DNA of 64,000 nucleotides, taken from assembly GCF_022605725.1 (NCBI RefSeq), contig NC_065560.1, forward strand, positions 20,761,052 to 20,825,051, written 5' to 3'. Shown one piece after another: positions 52,832 through 63,804 of the stretch. The first letter of the stretch is position 1; each line of letters starts with the position of its first letter. The stretch is from Anthonomus grandis grandis. Lineage: Eukaryota; Arthropoda; Insecta; Coleoptera; Curculionidae. The notes beneath the pieces are model-generated. The model had not been told where the DNA came from. It was given only the letters and a program-made list of their open reading frames with translations, and did not search any database. The translations under genes and the position numbers were made by a program.

Positions 52832-54499
52832 TAGTTATAAATCTTAGATTTCTATACGCTTTCTGAACTAACTTTTCAGCATGAGACAAAAATGTCAACT
52901 TAGAATCGAAAATTACTCCGAGATCCCTAACTTCCGTTACCCTTTTTAAAATAGTGGAACCTATACTATAATCAAATAATGTAAGATTGCGAATTCTTCC
53001 AAAAGTTATTAAATAACACTTCGGAACATTTAAATCTAAACCATTAAGGTTGCACCATTCATAGAGATTATGCAAGTCAACCTGTAACAATTGGCATTGA
53101 ACATTAGAATCAATAGACAAAAACAATTTCAAATCATCAGCAAATAATAAAAATTCACAATTTATTACAAATAATCCTATATCATTAACAAAGATTGTAA
53201 AAAGTAACGGACCCACCTGTGACCCCTAAGGAACGCCAGATGGCACAGAAAAGCTGCTAGATAAGAAGTTATTAAGCCGTATACATTGCGATCTACCCAG
53301 TAGATAGTCCCTTAGCCAACAAATAACACTTGATCCAAAACCAAAAGCTTGGAGCTTTGCCAATAGAAGCCCATGATTAACTCTGTCGAACGCCTTCGAA
53401 AAATACGTATAAACAGCATCAACTTGTGAACCCTTACCAAAAGCATTAAACAAATAATCTTCATAACATATTAAGTTAGTAACAGTGCAACGACCTTTTT
53501 GAAAACCATGTTGACTGCTAATAATAAGGCTTTTACATTGCCATGACAATTGTTTGGTTACAAGTATATCCAAAAGTTTAGGCAAGGTTGACTGTACACA
53601 AACATAAATATCGGTGTTATATACGAATTCTTACAAAAAGAAGAAAATACTCCCGACTTTAAAGACAGATTGAATAAAGTGCAAATAGGCTTCGACAGAG
53701 TACATACACATTCATGAAGTAGCAAGCTGGGTATGCCATCCGGTCCCGCAGAAGTCTTGCTCTGTAAGCCAAGAATCTCGTCAAAAACCTCTGCTAAAGA
53801 TAACTCTACAAATTTGACATCGAATTGATCCACAAGCCCTGTCATGTAATATTCAGGTATTTGAAATGCTTTATTAGAATATACGTTTGACAAATATTTG
53901 GCAAATAAATTAACAGTATCACCACCCTCATCACTAGTTTCATTACTAAAAAACATATATTTAGGAATAATATTTGACTTTTTAACATTGCTTACATGTT
54001 TCCAGAATAACCTAGGATTTAACAATAGATTATTCTCGGTACGAGAAATATAATCGCGGTAACACTGACCGCTCACACTGCATGACTGCCGAAGCTCAGA
54101 GAAAACCAAGTAATCACTTTGCAATTGAGACTCCTTAAACTTCTTATGAGCAATCCTCTTACGTAAAACTAAGCTTCTTAACTCTCTTGAAAACCATACA
54201 GGAAAGCTACCAGTATTATAGGACATAATAGGCACAAAATAGCTGATTCCTTCATACAAAAGGTCATAAAACTTATTTAGGGAAATATTTATATCAGAAG
54301 TGTTGTTAATAAAGGACCAGTCGATAAATGCAAGGAAATTATTTAACGATATAAAATGAGCATTTTTGAAGTCAAAAAACTTTACTGAATATTTCAGAGA
54401 CCTTGACATATATGGTACTGAAAAGACAAATTCATACGGAGTGTGTCGAGAGCCAGTCACCGGCAATAAAAAATCATCCGCCAATCCAGAAGACCCATT

Positions 54500-55118
54500 G
54501 ATATTAGAAAAACAAAGATCAAGAAATGTGCCTTCCGGATTTAGTAACATTTCTTTACCATCTAAGTAATTAAATACCTGTCCAAGCAGTGAAGCTGGTG
54601 CGACATTCGAACACCCATCCGAAAAGGTAACTTTAAGATTTTGATTTTCATTATTGGTCTAATATGCAGCCAGGTAGGTTAAAGTCTCCTGCAATACTAA
54701 ATAAGCAATTCGGATGGGCCTCAAAGATCTCCAGTACTGTATCACAGAAAGCACTGTATTGACCCATATCAGATTTTGGCGGCAGGTAAACCACACCAAA
54801 AACAATATTCTTAAGATTAAACTGTACAGAAACAAAAACTTGCTCTAACAATGAATAAGAGTGTTTAATTAATCGCGGTTTTAACTCCTTTCTCACAGCG
54901 AGTAAAACACCTCCGCCATCCTTCTTAGCACTTGTTAGAGCACTTCTATCACATCTAAATACTTCATATGCCGTAAACTCCAATTCAGATGACAAAATGT
55001 TCGAAAACAACCATATTTCAGCCAACGAAATTACATTATAACTGCATGCGAATATTGTTTGCTTCAAATGCTTCAGCTTAGACCTCATACCCCCAGCGTT
55101 AAAATAATACATTACCAA
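54500..55118 (-). pseudogene. LINE endonuclease part
   Basis: VMYYFNAGGMRSKLKHLKQT (N-box; NAGG in place of NIRS), VISLAEIWL (catalytic Glu), GGGVLLAVRKELK, NIVFGVVYLPPKSD and FSIAGDFNLPGCI (GDFN). Two stops at about 54655 interrupt. The rest, including the C-terminal SRHTPYEF (SDH box written SRH), lies in the next frame down to about 54400. The Asp of SDH is changed to Arg. Inactive. Confidence 0.75.
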
Positions 55119-55157
55119 GGAATCACTTAATCGTTTTTTGGACCTCGTATTATTCTC

Positions 55158-56034
55158 TTAGAGATTGATGGAACCCCATTGGTAAATTTCATCTTCACCT
55201 TTTTCCTTTCTTTTTGCCAATTCTCCATAAACTTCTCGGATTTCATCACGCTGTAATTTGGTGAAATCCATTTTAATTACTATATTGCTACCACCTAATT
55301 TCTTTTTCTGTCTCAAACATTTTTGTACAATCTCGGTATTATTAAAGCACATTTTAATAGGCCTATTATTGGCTCCACGCCGTCCAATTCTATAGACCTT
55401 AAAGGGCTCAATATGATCTATTCCCAACTTATTGGACAGAACATCAAGTACGAACTCCTTATCATGACTAATTCTATTATTCATATCATCAGAATTACTT
55501 TCCTGAACATTAAAGTTTTTTGCGCTCATTTGTATCATTTATCTCAGAAATTATAATGTAGTTACTATTCTTAATCTTATCATTTGTTGGTTGAGCAGGG
55601 TCGTTTTTAAATGTTTGAAGTTTCTGTAATTCCTCCACGAGTTTATTAATTGTTGATTGCTGAGCAACAATAAGTTTATGCAATTCAATAATGCCGTTCA
55701 TCAGATCACCAATGGAAGCATTTCTCTTAGACAAAATCTCAGGTAATGATATTACATCGCCCATTCCTACATTTTCCTGAACAGTTTTTATAGAACTAGA
55801 GCTTTCATTATCATTATGAACACCAATACTTGACAACCGTCTGTTGTTAACTGTACAACAAGAACTACACTTCCACTCATGACTCTTCTTCTTTTTAAAA
55901 GTCCCATAGATTTTATCAAATGCGGTTTTGGAAAGATTAGAGCAGCCTTTGTGAAACCAGGAAATACACAAGCTGCATTCAACGGAAATTGCTCCTGATT
56001 TAATTACTTTATCGCAACTGCTACACAGTTCCAT
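55158..56034 (-). pseudogene. LINE ORF1, PHD-type zinc finger protein
   Basis: The ATG at 56034 opens MELCSSCDKVIKSGAISVEC, then CSLCISWFHKGCSNL and EWKCSSCC. This is a Cys4-His-Cys3 pattern of a PHD finger, known from CR1-group ORF1. A coiled-coil-like stretch follows (LMNGIIELHKLIVAQQSTIN and onward). The frame breaks near 55520 and is taken up at 55538-55158, which contains FKVYRIGRRGANNRPIKMCF and QKCLRQKKKLGGSNIVIKMD, resembling the RNA-binding part of LINE ORF1. The protein would bind LINE RNA. One frameshift inactivates it. Confidence 0.75.
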
Positions 56035-56450
56035 GACAAGAAACTCAAAATCACAACGACAATATTATAAATTAACGAAAGTCCTTACTGTGCTACTTCG
56101 TTGATTCAATGCACAAACCAGCATTAGACAAACACATCAAAAGTCCATACTTTCAACTGTTGTTGACCATATATTTACACCTGACCATAGGAATTTAGTG
56201 TAAAATATACAAAACATGTGATAACTAACTACAATTGGCAATGCGGACAGGTGACTCGTTAGTTTTGCTAGATCAATCACAGCAGCAGGCAAAATGAGAG
56301 GAACCAAAAACTGTTACGATCGTATAATAATATCACCGTAAATACACTTATAAGTACAAAGCACCTTCAACAATGAACTTCTAATTAATTAGCCGAAAAA
56401 CTATCATTTTGTCAAACATTTTGCAATAAACATAAACACGACTTATTCGC

Positions 56451-56741
56451 TAGGCTGCTGCGACGTGAATTTTTACAGGAAGTTCCTTCCTATAATTTCC
56501 TTGTTTGCTTCGTCCACTTTTTCTTTTGGAAAAGAAAAATGCTACATTTGGGTGGTCTACAGAATGTCAAAGTGCATTCGATAAAAGTAAGAAAAAGTAG
56601 CCAGTAGCAGTCTTTTAACTTACTAATTTTATAATTATTAAAGTTAGTCTGTTAAGTATTAATTTCATTTATATACATTGTATTTTTTTTTCTGTAAGAG
56701 GATTTTGAATTCAATATATATAAATAATGCCAAATACTAAC
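56451..56741. other. P450 intron, donor-proximal part
   Basis: AT-rich sequence between the LINE 5' end and the donor site GTTAGT at 56741-56736 (minus). A long TGTATTTTTTTTTCTG tract at 56679-56694 is the only notable composition feature. Confidence 0.4.
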
Positions 56742-57017
56742 CTAAGCATATCCTATGCCCTCCACCAAACGGGTAAAATATATTTTTATATTGCTCTCCC
56801 TTATCAATAAATCTTTCTGGAATAAATTTTTCGGGATCAGAAAAGTATTTCTTATCGTGGCACAGTCCTCCAAATGGTATAATACATACAGTATTCTTGT
56901 CTATACCTAAGGACATTTCTTTAAAATACCCCGCTGACTCTTTTGAAGTAGTATAAACGTAAGGGTGGTTGCAAACCCTTGTATAATGTTCCAAAACTGG
57001 ATGAAGCCTCATTGACT
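56742..57017 (-). CDS. Cytochrome P450, ExxR and haem-binding exon
   Basis: Minus-strand exon with acceptor AATTTTTAG before AGTCAATGAGG and donor G|GTTAGT at 56742/56741. It encodes (E)SMRLHPV, the K-helix ExxR motif whose Glu codon is split by the upstream phase-1 intron. The DPEKFIPERF block (PERF motif) follows, then YPFGGGHRICLG, the FxxGxRxCxG haem ligand loop with the axial Cys. The exon is open throughout and matches P450 clan-3 spacing. The next exon is at 33931-34097, about 22.6 kb away. Earlier exons, which would encode the membrane anchor, substrate-recognition sites and oxygen-binding I helix, were not found between 57018 and 64000 and probably lie outside. Confidence 0.93.
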
Positions 57018-58600
57018 CTAAAAATTAGAATAAATAATAAAGAAATACATAAAACATGTATATACTGGATGTTGACGTCGGCTATATAACGGAAACCATC
57101 CAGCGAAAAAAACAGTAAGCTCTAAGGTTTTTCCTTACTTGATTCTTCGTTGCTTTGTTACATTAAATATCTATAATACGATATTGAACAATCAAAGCTA
57201 TTTGTTAGCTTTGATTGTTAGGGACGAAATTTTCATCAGGATTGGAACAATAAGGGATGATATACAATACCCTTGATGTCTGCTAACGTACTAACGAGCT
57301 TATTGATCTGAAAATGAATTATAGAAACAAGAAAATATTGCTCACACACACACACACAAAATGAATTTATATTATATGTCAGAAACAATTAAAACTCTTA
57401 TTTACGTAACATTAAATCTGTATAAAAGAATTAAGATATATAACCAAAGGGTTACATGTCAAAAAACAATCTAAAAAAATAAAACTTTAAGATCAAACTA
57501 AATACTAAATTTTACCGCAGATAAATATACGCTACGATGTGTTTTTAGATCTGTTATACTTAATATCTGTGATACTTAATTAGTGATGTTAAAGAAATAT
57601 TGGAATTATATAAAGGGCGTTACAGAATAAGATGCTGATCCTTACAGGTGTATACCCTTAGGTGATTTTAAGAAGAAAAGTTTAAAAAATGTCCTAAACT
57701 CCTTAACTTTTGAGCTACAAAGTGTTAAAATCTTAAGAAAGAAATCGTTTCTTCATCATAACTTTAGTAACTTCCTAGTTATGAAAGTTAGCACATACGC
57801 TCTGAGTATAAAGAGCCATTTTTTTGAAGTAGGAGATTTTTTAAAAGTTTAACTAGTGGCCTCCGTACAGTGTGGCGTTAACTTTACAGTGTTAATATTT
57901 TGCCAAGAGTTTGCAGACGGTAGCTCAGAATTATTGGAGGCTTGGGATTGTTCGAAGGTTCATTTATGACTGGCTATTAAAGAATCTAAACTTGATTATA
58001 ACTATTAAATAAGAGGGCGCCACTTAGTTTTTCTTTATAAATGAAAGAAAACTAAAAAAAAGACTTGGTATATAGGTTTCAATTAACAATTAAATGACCC
58101 TGATAAGGTAGATTTAAAGAGGCAAAAAAAATCTCAACAATACAACCAAATTATATTTACATCAAAGATATATACACACCTCATGTTCTAATCTGATAAA
58201 TGTTAATAATTTGCTATGAATTAAAATATGAATAATGTTGATATGATTAAAATAAGTTTGACAAAAGTAATATTTAAATTATGATTTCGCTACTAGGTAG
58301 ATTTCAGCACTTGAAAAACAAATTACAATTATTAAAATTTTTAGTTTATATTTGTATTACTCAGGGGAAAGTTCATGAACCTTTTTACCTAAGGCATATC
58401 AGCCTTAACCGTGTTATATCTACTTAGCTACCAAAAAGGGTACTGAAAAATACTGAACAAAAAAATAACGAATATTATAGATAAGTAATTAACGTATTAA
58501 ATTATGACATTGATTAAATATTTGTAACGTTAAATTGAAATAAAAGATATATTAATAAAAATTTAAATAAGTGAGACAAATCTATGGTTAGTAATATTTA
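57018..58600. other. P450 upstream intron or flank, AT-rich
   Basis: It begins at the acceptor of the ExxR exon (AATTTTTAG on minus, 57018-57026). A short CA microsatellite lies at about 57342-57357. A block near 57616-57850 (GGGCGTTACAGAATAAGATG and onward) looks like repetitive insect sequence but no family could be named. No further P450 exon was recognised. Confidence 0.45.
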
Positions 58601-58971
58601 AATATGGAATCAACTGTCCTGTATATTCCTCCAGGAAATGAAAGGCTAGCCTTCAAAACCGAAGGTGTGAATGTTTGCCATTTGTAGCTTAGCTATCCGG
58701 ACTGGGAATCTCTAATACTAGCTGTAACTCTGGCTCCAGCTCCACCGCTTTCCGCAATTTCCCGGGGAAATCAAAAGCCTGCAGCCATCAACAATTGAAG
58801 AAGAATAAAGAGGAAAACGGAAAAGTAAAACCCTAAAACAACGGTTACCATTGTATTCACTGTCGATAAAAAATGAATAGCGTTGAATTGAATTGAATTT
58901 TCGAAACAGTGGGCTGCCAAGGCAGTTGTGCATATAGGTCTCCTGATGGACCCGTCATGCCCCACTGGGGG

Positions 58972-59220
58972 TTACCAGAGCCCAACGGCCTTAGAGAAAC
59001 CGATAAGGCTCTCTGGTCTGAAGCACTTAAAGTCGCTCGGTACACTGAAAGTATTACCTAAGTATTTGAACCTGGCGCGCGTGAGTGCTGGGCACTTCCC
59101 AACTACATGGTCAACTGTTTCATCCTCCTCACAGCACCATTGGCATTCCGGGTTGTCTGCAATACCGATAGTATGGAGATGGCTTCTTAAGTGCCAGTGA
59201 CCGGTTGAAAGACCTGTCAC
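58972..59220 (-). pseudogene. LINE C-terminal cysteine finger
   Basis: Reads TGHWHLRSHLHTIGIADNPE-CQWCCEEDETVDHVVGKC, the CxxC...H...C finger typical of the end of I/R1/Loa-group ORF2. It is in a different frame from the RNase H (break near 59250). It ends about 360 bases before the presumed 3' end of the element. Confidence 0.8.
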
Positions 59221-59282
59221 TAGCCGAATTTCGTGTCTTTTCAGGCGTAGTAGATTTTTGGTGAGACAGGCAGAGGGCCCAC

Positions 59283-60395
59283 CTATGTGCGCTTTGCCTG
59301 TCTCATACCAGAGGACTCAGTCCATCTTTGGTGGGTCCACTTGTTCAGCAGACCCTTCACTGACGCGACCGCAACGCATTTGGCGATACCAACTATGGAT
59401 TCCGGCCTCATCGGCACATTCGCGGATCCCAGTCTGGCAAGAGAGTCCGCTGCCTCATTACCTGCATGGCATGGTATCCACACGAGCTGGATCTTGCATT
59501 CAACCTGTACCAGTTTTTTCAGGACTTTTATGCACTCTAGTACAAGCTTGGAACTTACCCTTGCGGCCGGGATATCCTTAATGGCAGCTCTGCTGTCCGA
59601 GCATATTGATACGACTGTATTGCGGCATCCGCAGCTTAGGATTTTCTCTCCGCATTTTAATACAGCGAATACTTCAGCCTGGAAGAGAGTAGCGTGCTCC
59701 CCCAACGAGTATGCCCTACTGGTATGTGGGATCCCACCACAAAGCCCTGATCCAGCTCTGTTATTCATTCTGGAGCCATCTGTGTACCAGATGGTCCCCC
59801 TATTTAGCAATGCAGGTCTGTTGGAATGCTGCCACTCCTCTCTGCCTGCAATGTGCGTCACGAATCCCTCGCAGTCCACAGTCACTGGAGCCATGCAGTC
59901 ACTGCCCATCAGAAGGAGAGGACATTTCTGTATGGCCCGTGACCAAATTTTTGCGTGACCGGTCTCGCCAGCACATAGTTCGCCGAGGACGTATAGCCTG
60001 TACACAGTCCTTATTGCCTCGAATTGCACAAGGAGTTCCAGAGGCGGAAGGCTCAGCAGAGTCTCAAGCGCTCTAGTTGGAGCCGTCCGCATGGAACCCG
60101 TTATGCTGAGACATGCAAGACGTTGGACTCTGTCCAGTTGAGCACAAATTTTCGCTTTCTCCGTACATGGCCACCAAACGATAGCCCCGTATGTGAGAAG
60201 AGGTCTCACAATGCGCGAGTAGATCCAGTGGAGGATCTTAGGAGACAGACCCCAGATATTTCCGAAAGCCCGCCTGCAGGCCCATAGCGCGCAGATGGCC
60301 TTCTTCATTCTGGTGTCTGCATGATCGTGCCAGGAGAGTTTGGGATCTAACTTGATCCCCAGAAATCGAACTGTCCTGGAGTAATGCAGCTGCAC
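59283..60395 (-). pseudogene. LINE RT C-terminus and RNase H domain
   Basis: A 370-residue open frame. RT connection: VRFLGIKLDPKLSWHDHADT, SRIVRPLLTYGAIVWWP, ALETLLSLPPLELLVQFEAI. RNase H: TIWYTDGSRMNNRAGSGLCG (Asp), LFQAEVFAVLKCGEKI (Glu), VSICSDSRAAIKDI (Asp) and VWIPCHAGNEAADSLARLGS (His and final Asp). All four acidic residues and the His are present. In this LINE group RNase H removes RNA from the RNA-DNA hybrid during integration. The frame is intact here but is cut off from the RT core by frameshifts. Confidence 0.88.
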
Positions 60396-60429
60396 GCCAC
60401 CTAGAGATATAACAGGGGGCGTACCAAAG

Positions 60430-61610
60430 TTACGTCTCCTTGGAATAGTAGGAGCTCTGCTTTTTTGGGGTTAATCCTGAGACCCCCGAGAGGCACCATA
60501 TGTCCACCATACGCAGGGCTCTTATCATAGAGCCCCGCATTGAGACGGCGTCTTTCTCTGGGCAAAGGATTATCAGATCATCAGCGTAGGCCTGTGTGTA
60601 TAGGCCAGCATTGTTTAAAAGATTTATCAGGCTGTCGACCACAAGGCACTACAAGGTAGGGGAATACTCCTCCCTGTGGGCAGCTCCTAGCCGCCGACGT
60701 TTCGACAATCTCATTGTTGAGATGGGCAGATACATGACGTTTCGAGAGCATGGCCTCTATCCAGCTAACCAAACAGGGTTCTGAGCTGCGGCTCTCGAGT
60801 GCTTGGTAGATTAATGCGAAAGAGGTGTTGTCGAACGCCCCTTTAATGTCTAGAAACGCACCCAGACAGGCCTTGCCACTACCCAGAGCACCCTCCACCT
60901 TCCTAACGAGGTGGTGTAGGGCCAGGTCCGTGGATTTGCCCGCCTGATAGGCATATTGGTGCACATGTAGTGGTTTGTTGACCAGAATGCTTTCCTTAAG
61001 GTACCGATCAATCAGCCTCTCCATCGCCTTCAGCATAAAGCTGGTAAGGCTGATAGGTCGGTACGATTTGGGATCTATAAAATCGCTGTAAATGAAGACA
61101 ACTTTTACTTGACGCCATAACTTTGGGACATAGCCCTGAGCAAGAGACGACCTGAATAGTCTGACTACGTGTGGGGTTTGTACTTCTAACCCGTTTTGCA
61201 AAAGGCATGGATATATGGATATAATCCATCCATGCCCGGAGATTTGAAGGGGGGGAATGTCTTGATTGCCCATTTCATCCTCTCGTAGGTAATTATTCTT
61301 CTAGCAGTTTCGAACTCTAAGCGAATCGGAGCCCGAGAACAGCTAGGAGGATCGCGATATGAGTTGGAGTCTGGGAAGTGGGTGCGCAGCATGACCTCCA
61401 GTAACTCTCGCTCATTGGTAGTAAAGCTGCCATCTGGAAGTGACAGCGACCCCAATTTAGTTCCAGGTTCCTTGGACAGTACTTTGCACAGTCGTGCTGT
61501 CGAGGGGGTGTTTTCAACGTCATCGCAGAACCGCCTCCAGCACTGTCTTTTGCTATGAATGGCGTTAAAAATGTGACACACATTTTTAACGCGTGTCTAA
61601 TGTGACACAC
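60430..61610 (-). pseudogene. LINE reverse transcriptase part
   Basis: 61581-61186 carries the RT entry block (ITYERMKWAIKTFPPFKSPG-MDGLYP). 61240-60650 carries WRQVKVVFIYSDFIDPKSYR (usually PK), PISLTSFMLKAMERLIDRYL, HQYAYQAGKSTDLALHHLV, CLGAFLDIKGAFDNTSFALI (motif A, Asp present) and SCPQGG (motif B). 60642-60430 carries LYTQAYADDLIILCPEKDAV (motif C intact) and the GLTPKKQ thumb. Frame changes occur at about 61200, 60690 and 60435. Catalytic residues remain but the frame is broken. Confidence 0.85.
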
Positions 61611-61640
61611 TCACCTTGCTAAGTTTCATTATCTATCCAT

Positions 61641-63019
61641 TAAAATCTTAGGCATCCTGCACCAGAATTATTAAATAAACGGTTCCCTAAAGGAACAAGA
61701 TTAAGGACCATAAATTAAAAAACATATTGGCCTTTTCCTGCTTAACAAAATTTGGAAATAAAAAAACTGGCCTTTTACGTGCGCTCCTACTACGGGAACA
61801 AGTCGTCGAAAAATGGACGCAGTAGCGACTAAATCGATAACGACCCCACCTGTCGCCTGAGCTGTCAATATTAGCCAATCAGAGAAGTGACGGACCGTTA
61901 ACAGAAAGCATGGATAGTTAAACCAGGAGAGTGATGCGTTACAGTAGTAATGTGTCATTGACAGTGTGAATTTAAAGAAATATGAATAAAAGAAGTTGAC
62001 TGAAATTATTAATGTAATTATTGAAATTAATAAAATGTGAATGGAGCGTTAGTGAACATAAGGAAGTAGAAAAATAAAACGCTACAACAGGAACGTAGAC
62101 TCAATATTTTTGAAAAATTATGTACGCCACTGCTTTACCGTAAAATAAAAACATTTTTATAATCCCAATACATTTTAGGATAAATTTAATTTCTCGACTT
62201 TTTTTCGTCCAACATACGATTTTCGTGAAAAACATATGTAAAAATATAAACATATGTATATTATTTTACCATTTCAGTATAACAACTCTAATTCTCAAAG
62301 TCTAGTGACAATTTAACATTAAATGGCTTTTAAAAATGTCATATATAGGTTTTTGTTTTATTTTCAAATGAATTATCCAGTATATTACCTCACTAAGGAA
62401 TTTAAATGCAAATTAATTACTTTAGTATAGTGTAGATGATTTCAATTCGAACACCTTACAAATTGGGGTACGGTCAATATACTAAATTCACGCATTGAAA
62501 CAAATAGCAAAATATATAATGAGCGGTCCTCGTATATTTAAAGACATCTGATCGCTGGAAATTCCTAAACCCCGGCCCGTTCAACGAGATATTTTGTCAG
62601 AGAGAGGTAGGCTAAGTCCCCAGCAATGACGTGTAAAAGACGAAGACAAAAGATTACTACCGGCGCTTGGGGTTTGAATTGTGGACGGGCCGGGCCTATA
62701 GAAAATAAAAATTCTACGATAAATTTTACATGGGCCTGGTGCCAGTGGCGTTTTATGTTTTATTTCTGGTTTAGAATCAGGTGTCTTAAGAGTGCGGTCC
62801 ACCACGTGACAAAATCGGTTTCAAAGCGCGACAGTAGTTTCGTGGCCGGTGCAGTTTTCGCTGAAAGTAGCAACACTGGCTGCCATAATTACCCACTCCA
62901 CCGTTCCCTTCTCCCTGATATATCGAATCTCGATTACCAGGGACGCAAGTCAACTGGTCTTACTTCTTGTTAGGTTTATTAACTACTTTTTATGTTATAA
63001 AGTCTTACATATGTACATA
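61641..63019. other. Spacer without recognisable gene
   Basis: About 1.4 kb. The first 350 bp and the block 62540-62980 are less AT-rich than the middle but hold only short frames with no motif. No RNA gene or repeat supported. Confidence 0.4.
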
Positions 63020-63760
63020 CAGGGTGTTTCGGGAGGAAAAGGAAATATTTTGGGAACATGTTCAGAAGGTCAAAATAAGATAAATGAACTCATATGTTCT
63101 AATCCGATTCTCGACCGTTTCAGAAATAATCGGTTCTGAAGTTTATTTGTAAGATTGTTGGCCGTTTTGTTCAAACGTGGCATGAGGATTTTCATCTGAC
63201 TACCGATGTTCATTGTGTCGGTTATTAATTCCATTGCGGGTAAAATAAGCTTCATCGCTAAATAAAATGTAATTATATAGGTCTCGATTTTGTGGGATCC
63301 ATTCACAAAATTGAACCTCTAAGCCAAAATCGCCTTCTTGAATATGTTGAACCGGTTGAATATGGATAGGCTTAAAACCGTTTTTCCTAAGTGTCTTCCA
63401 AACGTCTACATGTGATGCTAATCGAAGTTCTTTTGTAATCCGCCTCGTACTAACACTCGGGTTCTCTTCAGCCATATCCAGAACATTTTCTTCATTTTCT
63501 ACATTTAGTCCGCCTCTCGTTCACTCGTTTCCTGAGCGTTTGCAAAAACTGTCTGAAAAACTTTTCGATTAGGAATTCTTCGATTTGGAAAACCACGTCG
63601 GTATTCATCAACAGCACGTAATGCGCTACCATTACAGAAACCATACACGAATAATACTCCCTATGGGTGAATGTGTGAAGCATTACGTAATGGAACCGTT
63701 TGCAACGAGGTTTCAGGCTAATCACGCGCAACTGGGATATACACTAAACTAGTTTCAAAC
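63020..63760 (-). mobile_element. Mariner deletion derivative
   Basis: The left terminus CAGGGTGTTTCGGGAGGAAA at 63020 follows TA (63018-63019) and matches the mariner consensus tip seen elsewhere in the window. The N-terminal half of a transposase lies inside on the minus strand and runs almost directly into the terminus, so the catalytic C-terminal half is deleted. The other end was not identified to the base; about 63760 is where transposase similarity gives out. Confidence 0.65.
63140..63731 (-). pseudogene. Mariner transposase, N-terminal half
   Basis: Around 63690-63510 one frame reads FVYGFCNGSALRAVDEYRRG then FPNRRIPNRKVFQTV, the N-terminal helix-turn-helix. The frame 63475-63200 reads MAEENPSVSTRRITKELRLA (second helix-turn-helix) and NYILFSDEAYFTRNGINNRH (first catalytic Asp), then after a frame change a short DENPHATFE match (NPHA box). 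The remaining two catalytic residues are missing. Same insect transposase group as 41405-42480. Confidence 0.75.
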
Positions 63761-63804
63761 CATTCCAAATATTGTGCTAGAACAAACCTAATGATTATAT
63801 TGTA

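Larger units (their letters stand above)
50264..54550 (-). pseudogene. LINE reverse transcriptase, motif A Asp replaced, split
   Basis: Frame 54550-53558 holds the EN end and RT linker (SAGPDGIPSLLL, KNSYITPIF). 53585-53226 holds SQHGFQKGRCTVTNL and VYTYFSKAFDRVNHGLLLAK: motif A reads TYFSKAFD where TDFSKAFD is usual, so the catalytic Asp is Tyr. A TAG replaces the Gln of GVPQGS. 53216-52833 holds GPLLFTIFVNDIG and FLLFADDLKLF (motif C intact). The frame is cut at FIT by the DNA transposon and resumes at 50745 with RCSQYF, VLYCSLVRSGVKYASLVWSP and the C-terminal block to 50264. Inactive. Confidence 0.85.
50094..56450 (-). mobile_element. CR1-like LINE with PHD-type ORF1, split by an IS630-type element
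   Basis: Minus strand: 5' UTR (to roughly 56450), ORF1 (56034-55158), endonuclease (55118-54500), RT (54550-50264) and a 3' tail of ATAAA/TAAA repeats (TTTATTTATTTATTTATTTA on plus, 50088-50108). The RT is interrupted by a 2.1-kb DNA transposon (50748-52831). It inserted in a gypsy RT fragment. At least four frameshifts or stops. The 5' limit is estimated from where coding-like 5' UTR sequence gives way to AT-rich intron. Confidence 0.85.
58610..61640 (-). mobile_element. LINE with RNase H domain (I/Loa/R1-like group), 5' truncated
   Basis: Minus strand: RT from about 61610, RNase H (59283-60395 frame), C-terminal cysteine finger (59220-58972) and a 3' UTR to about 58610. The presence of RNase H separates it from the CR1/Jockey LINEs elsewhere in the window. 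The endonuclease and ORF1 are missing; the 5' edge near 61640 is marked by a repeated AATGTGACACAC word (61572 and 61599). The base composition is distinctly richer in G+C than the surroundings. Several frame breaks. Confidence 0.85.

Noticed and set aside
59287..60287. Long plus-strand ORFs of 87-223 residues
   Set aside because: They lie opposite the RNase H LINE and show no motifs; their length is explained by the high G+C of that element.
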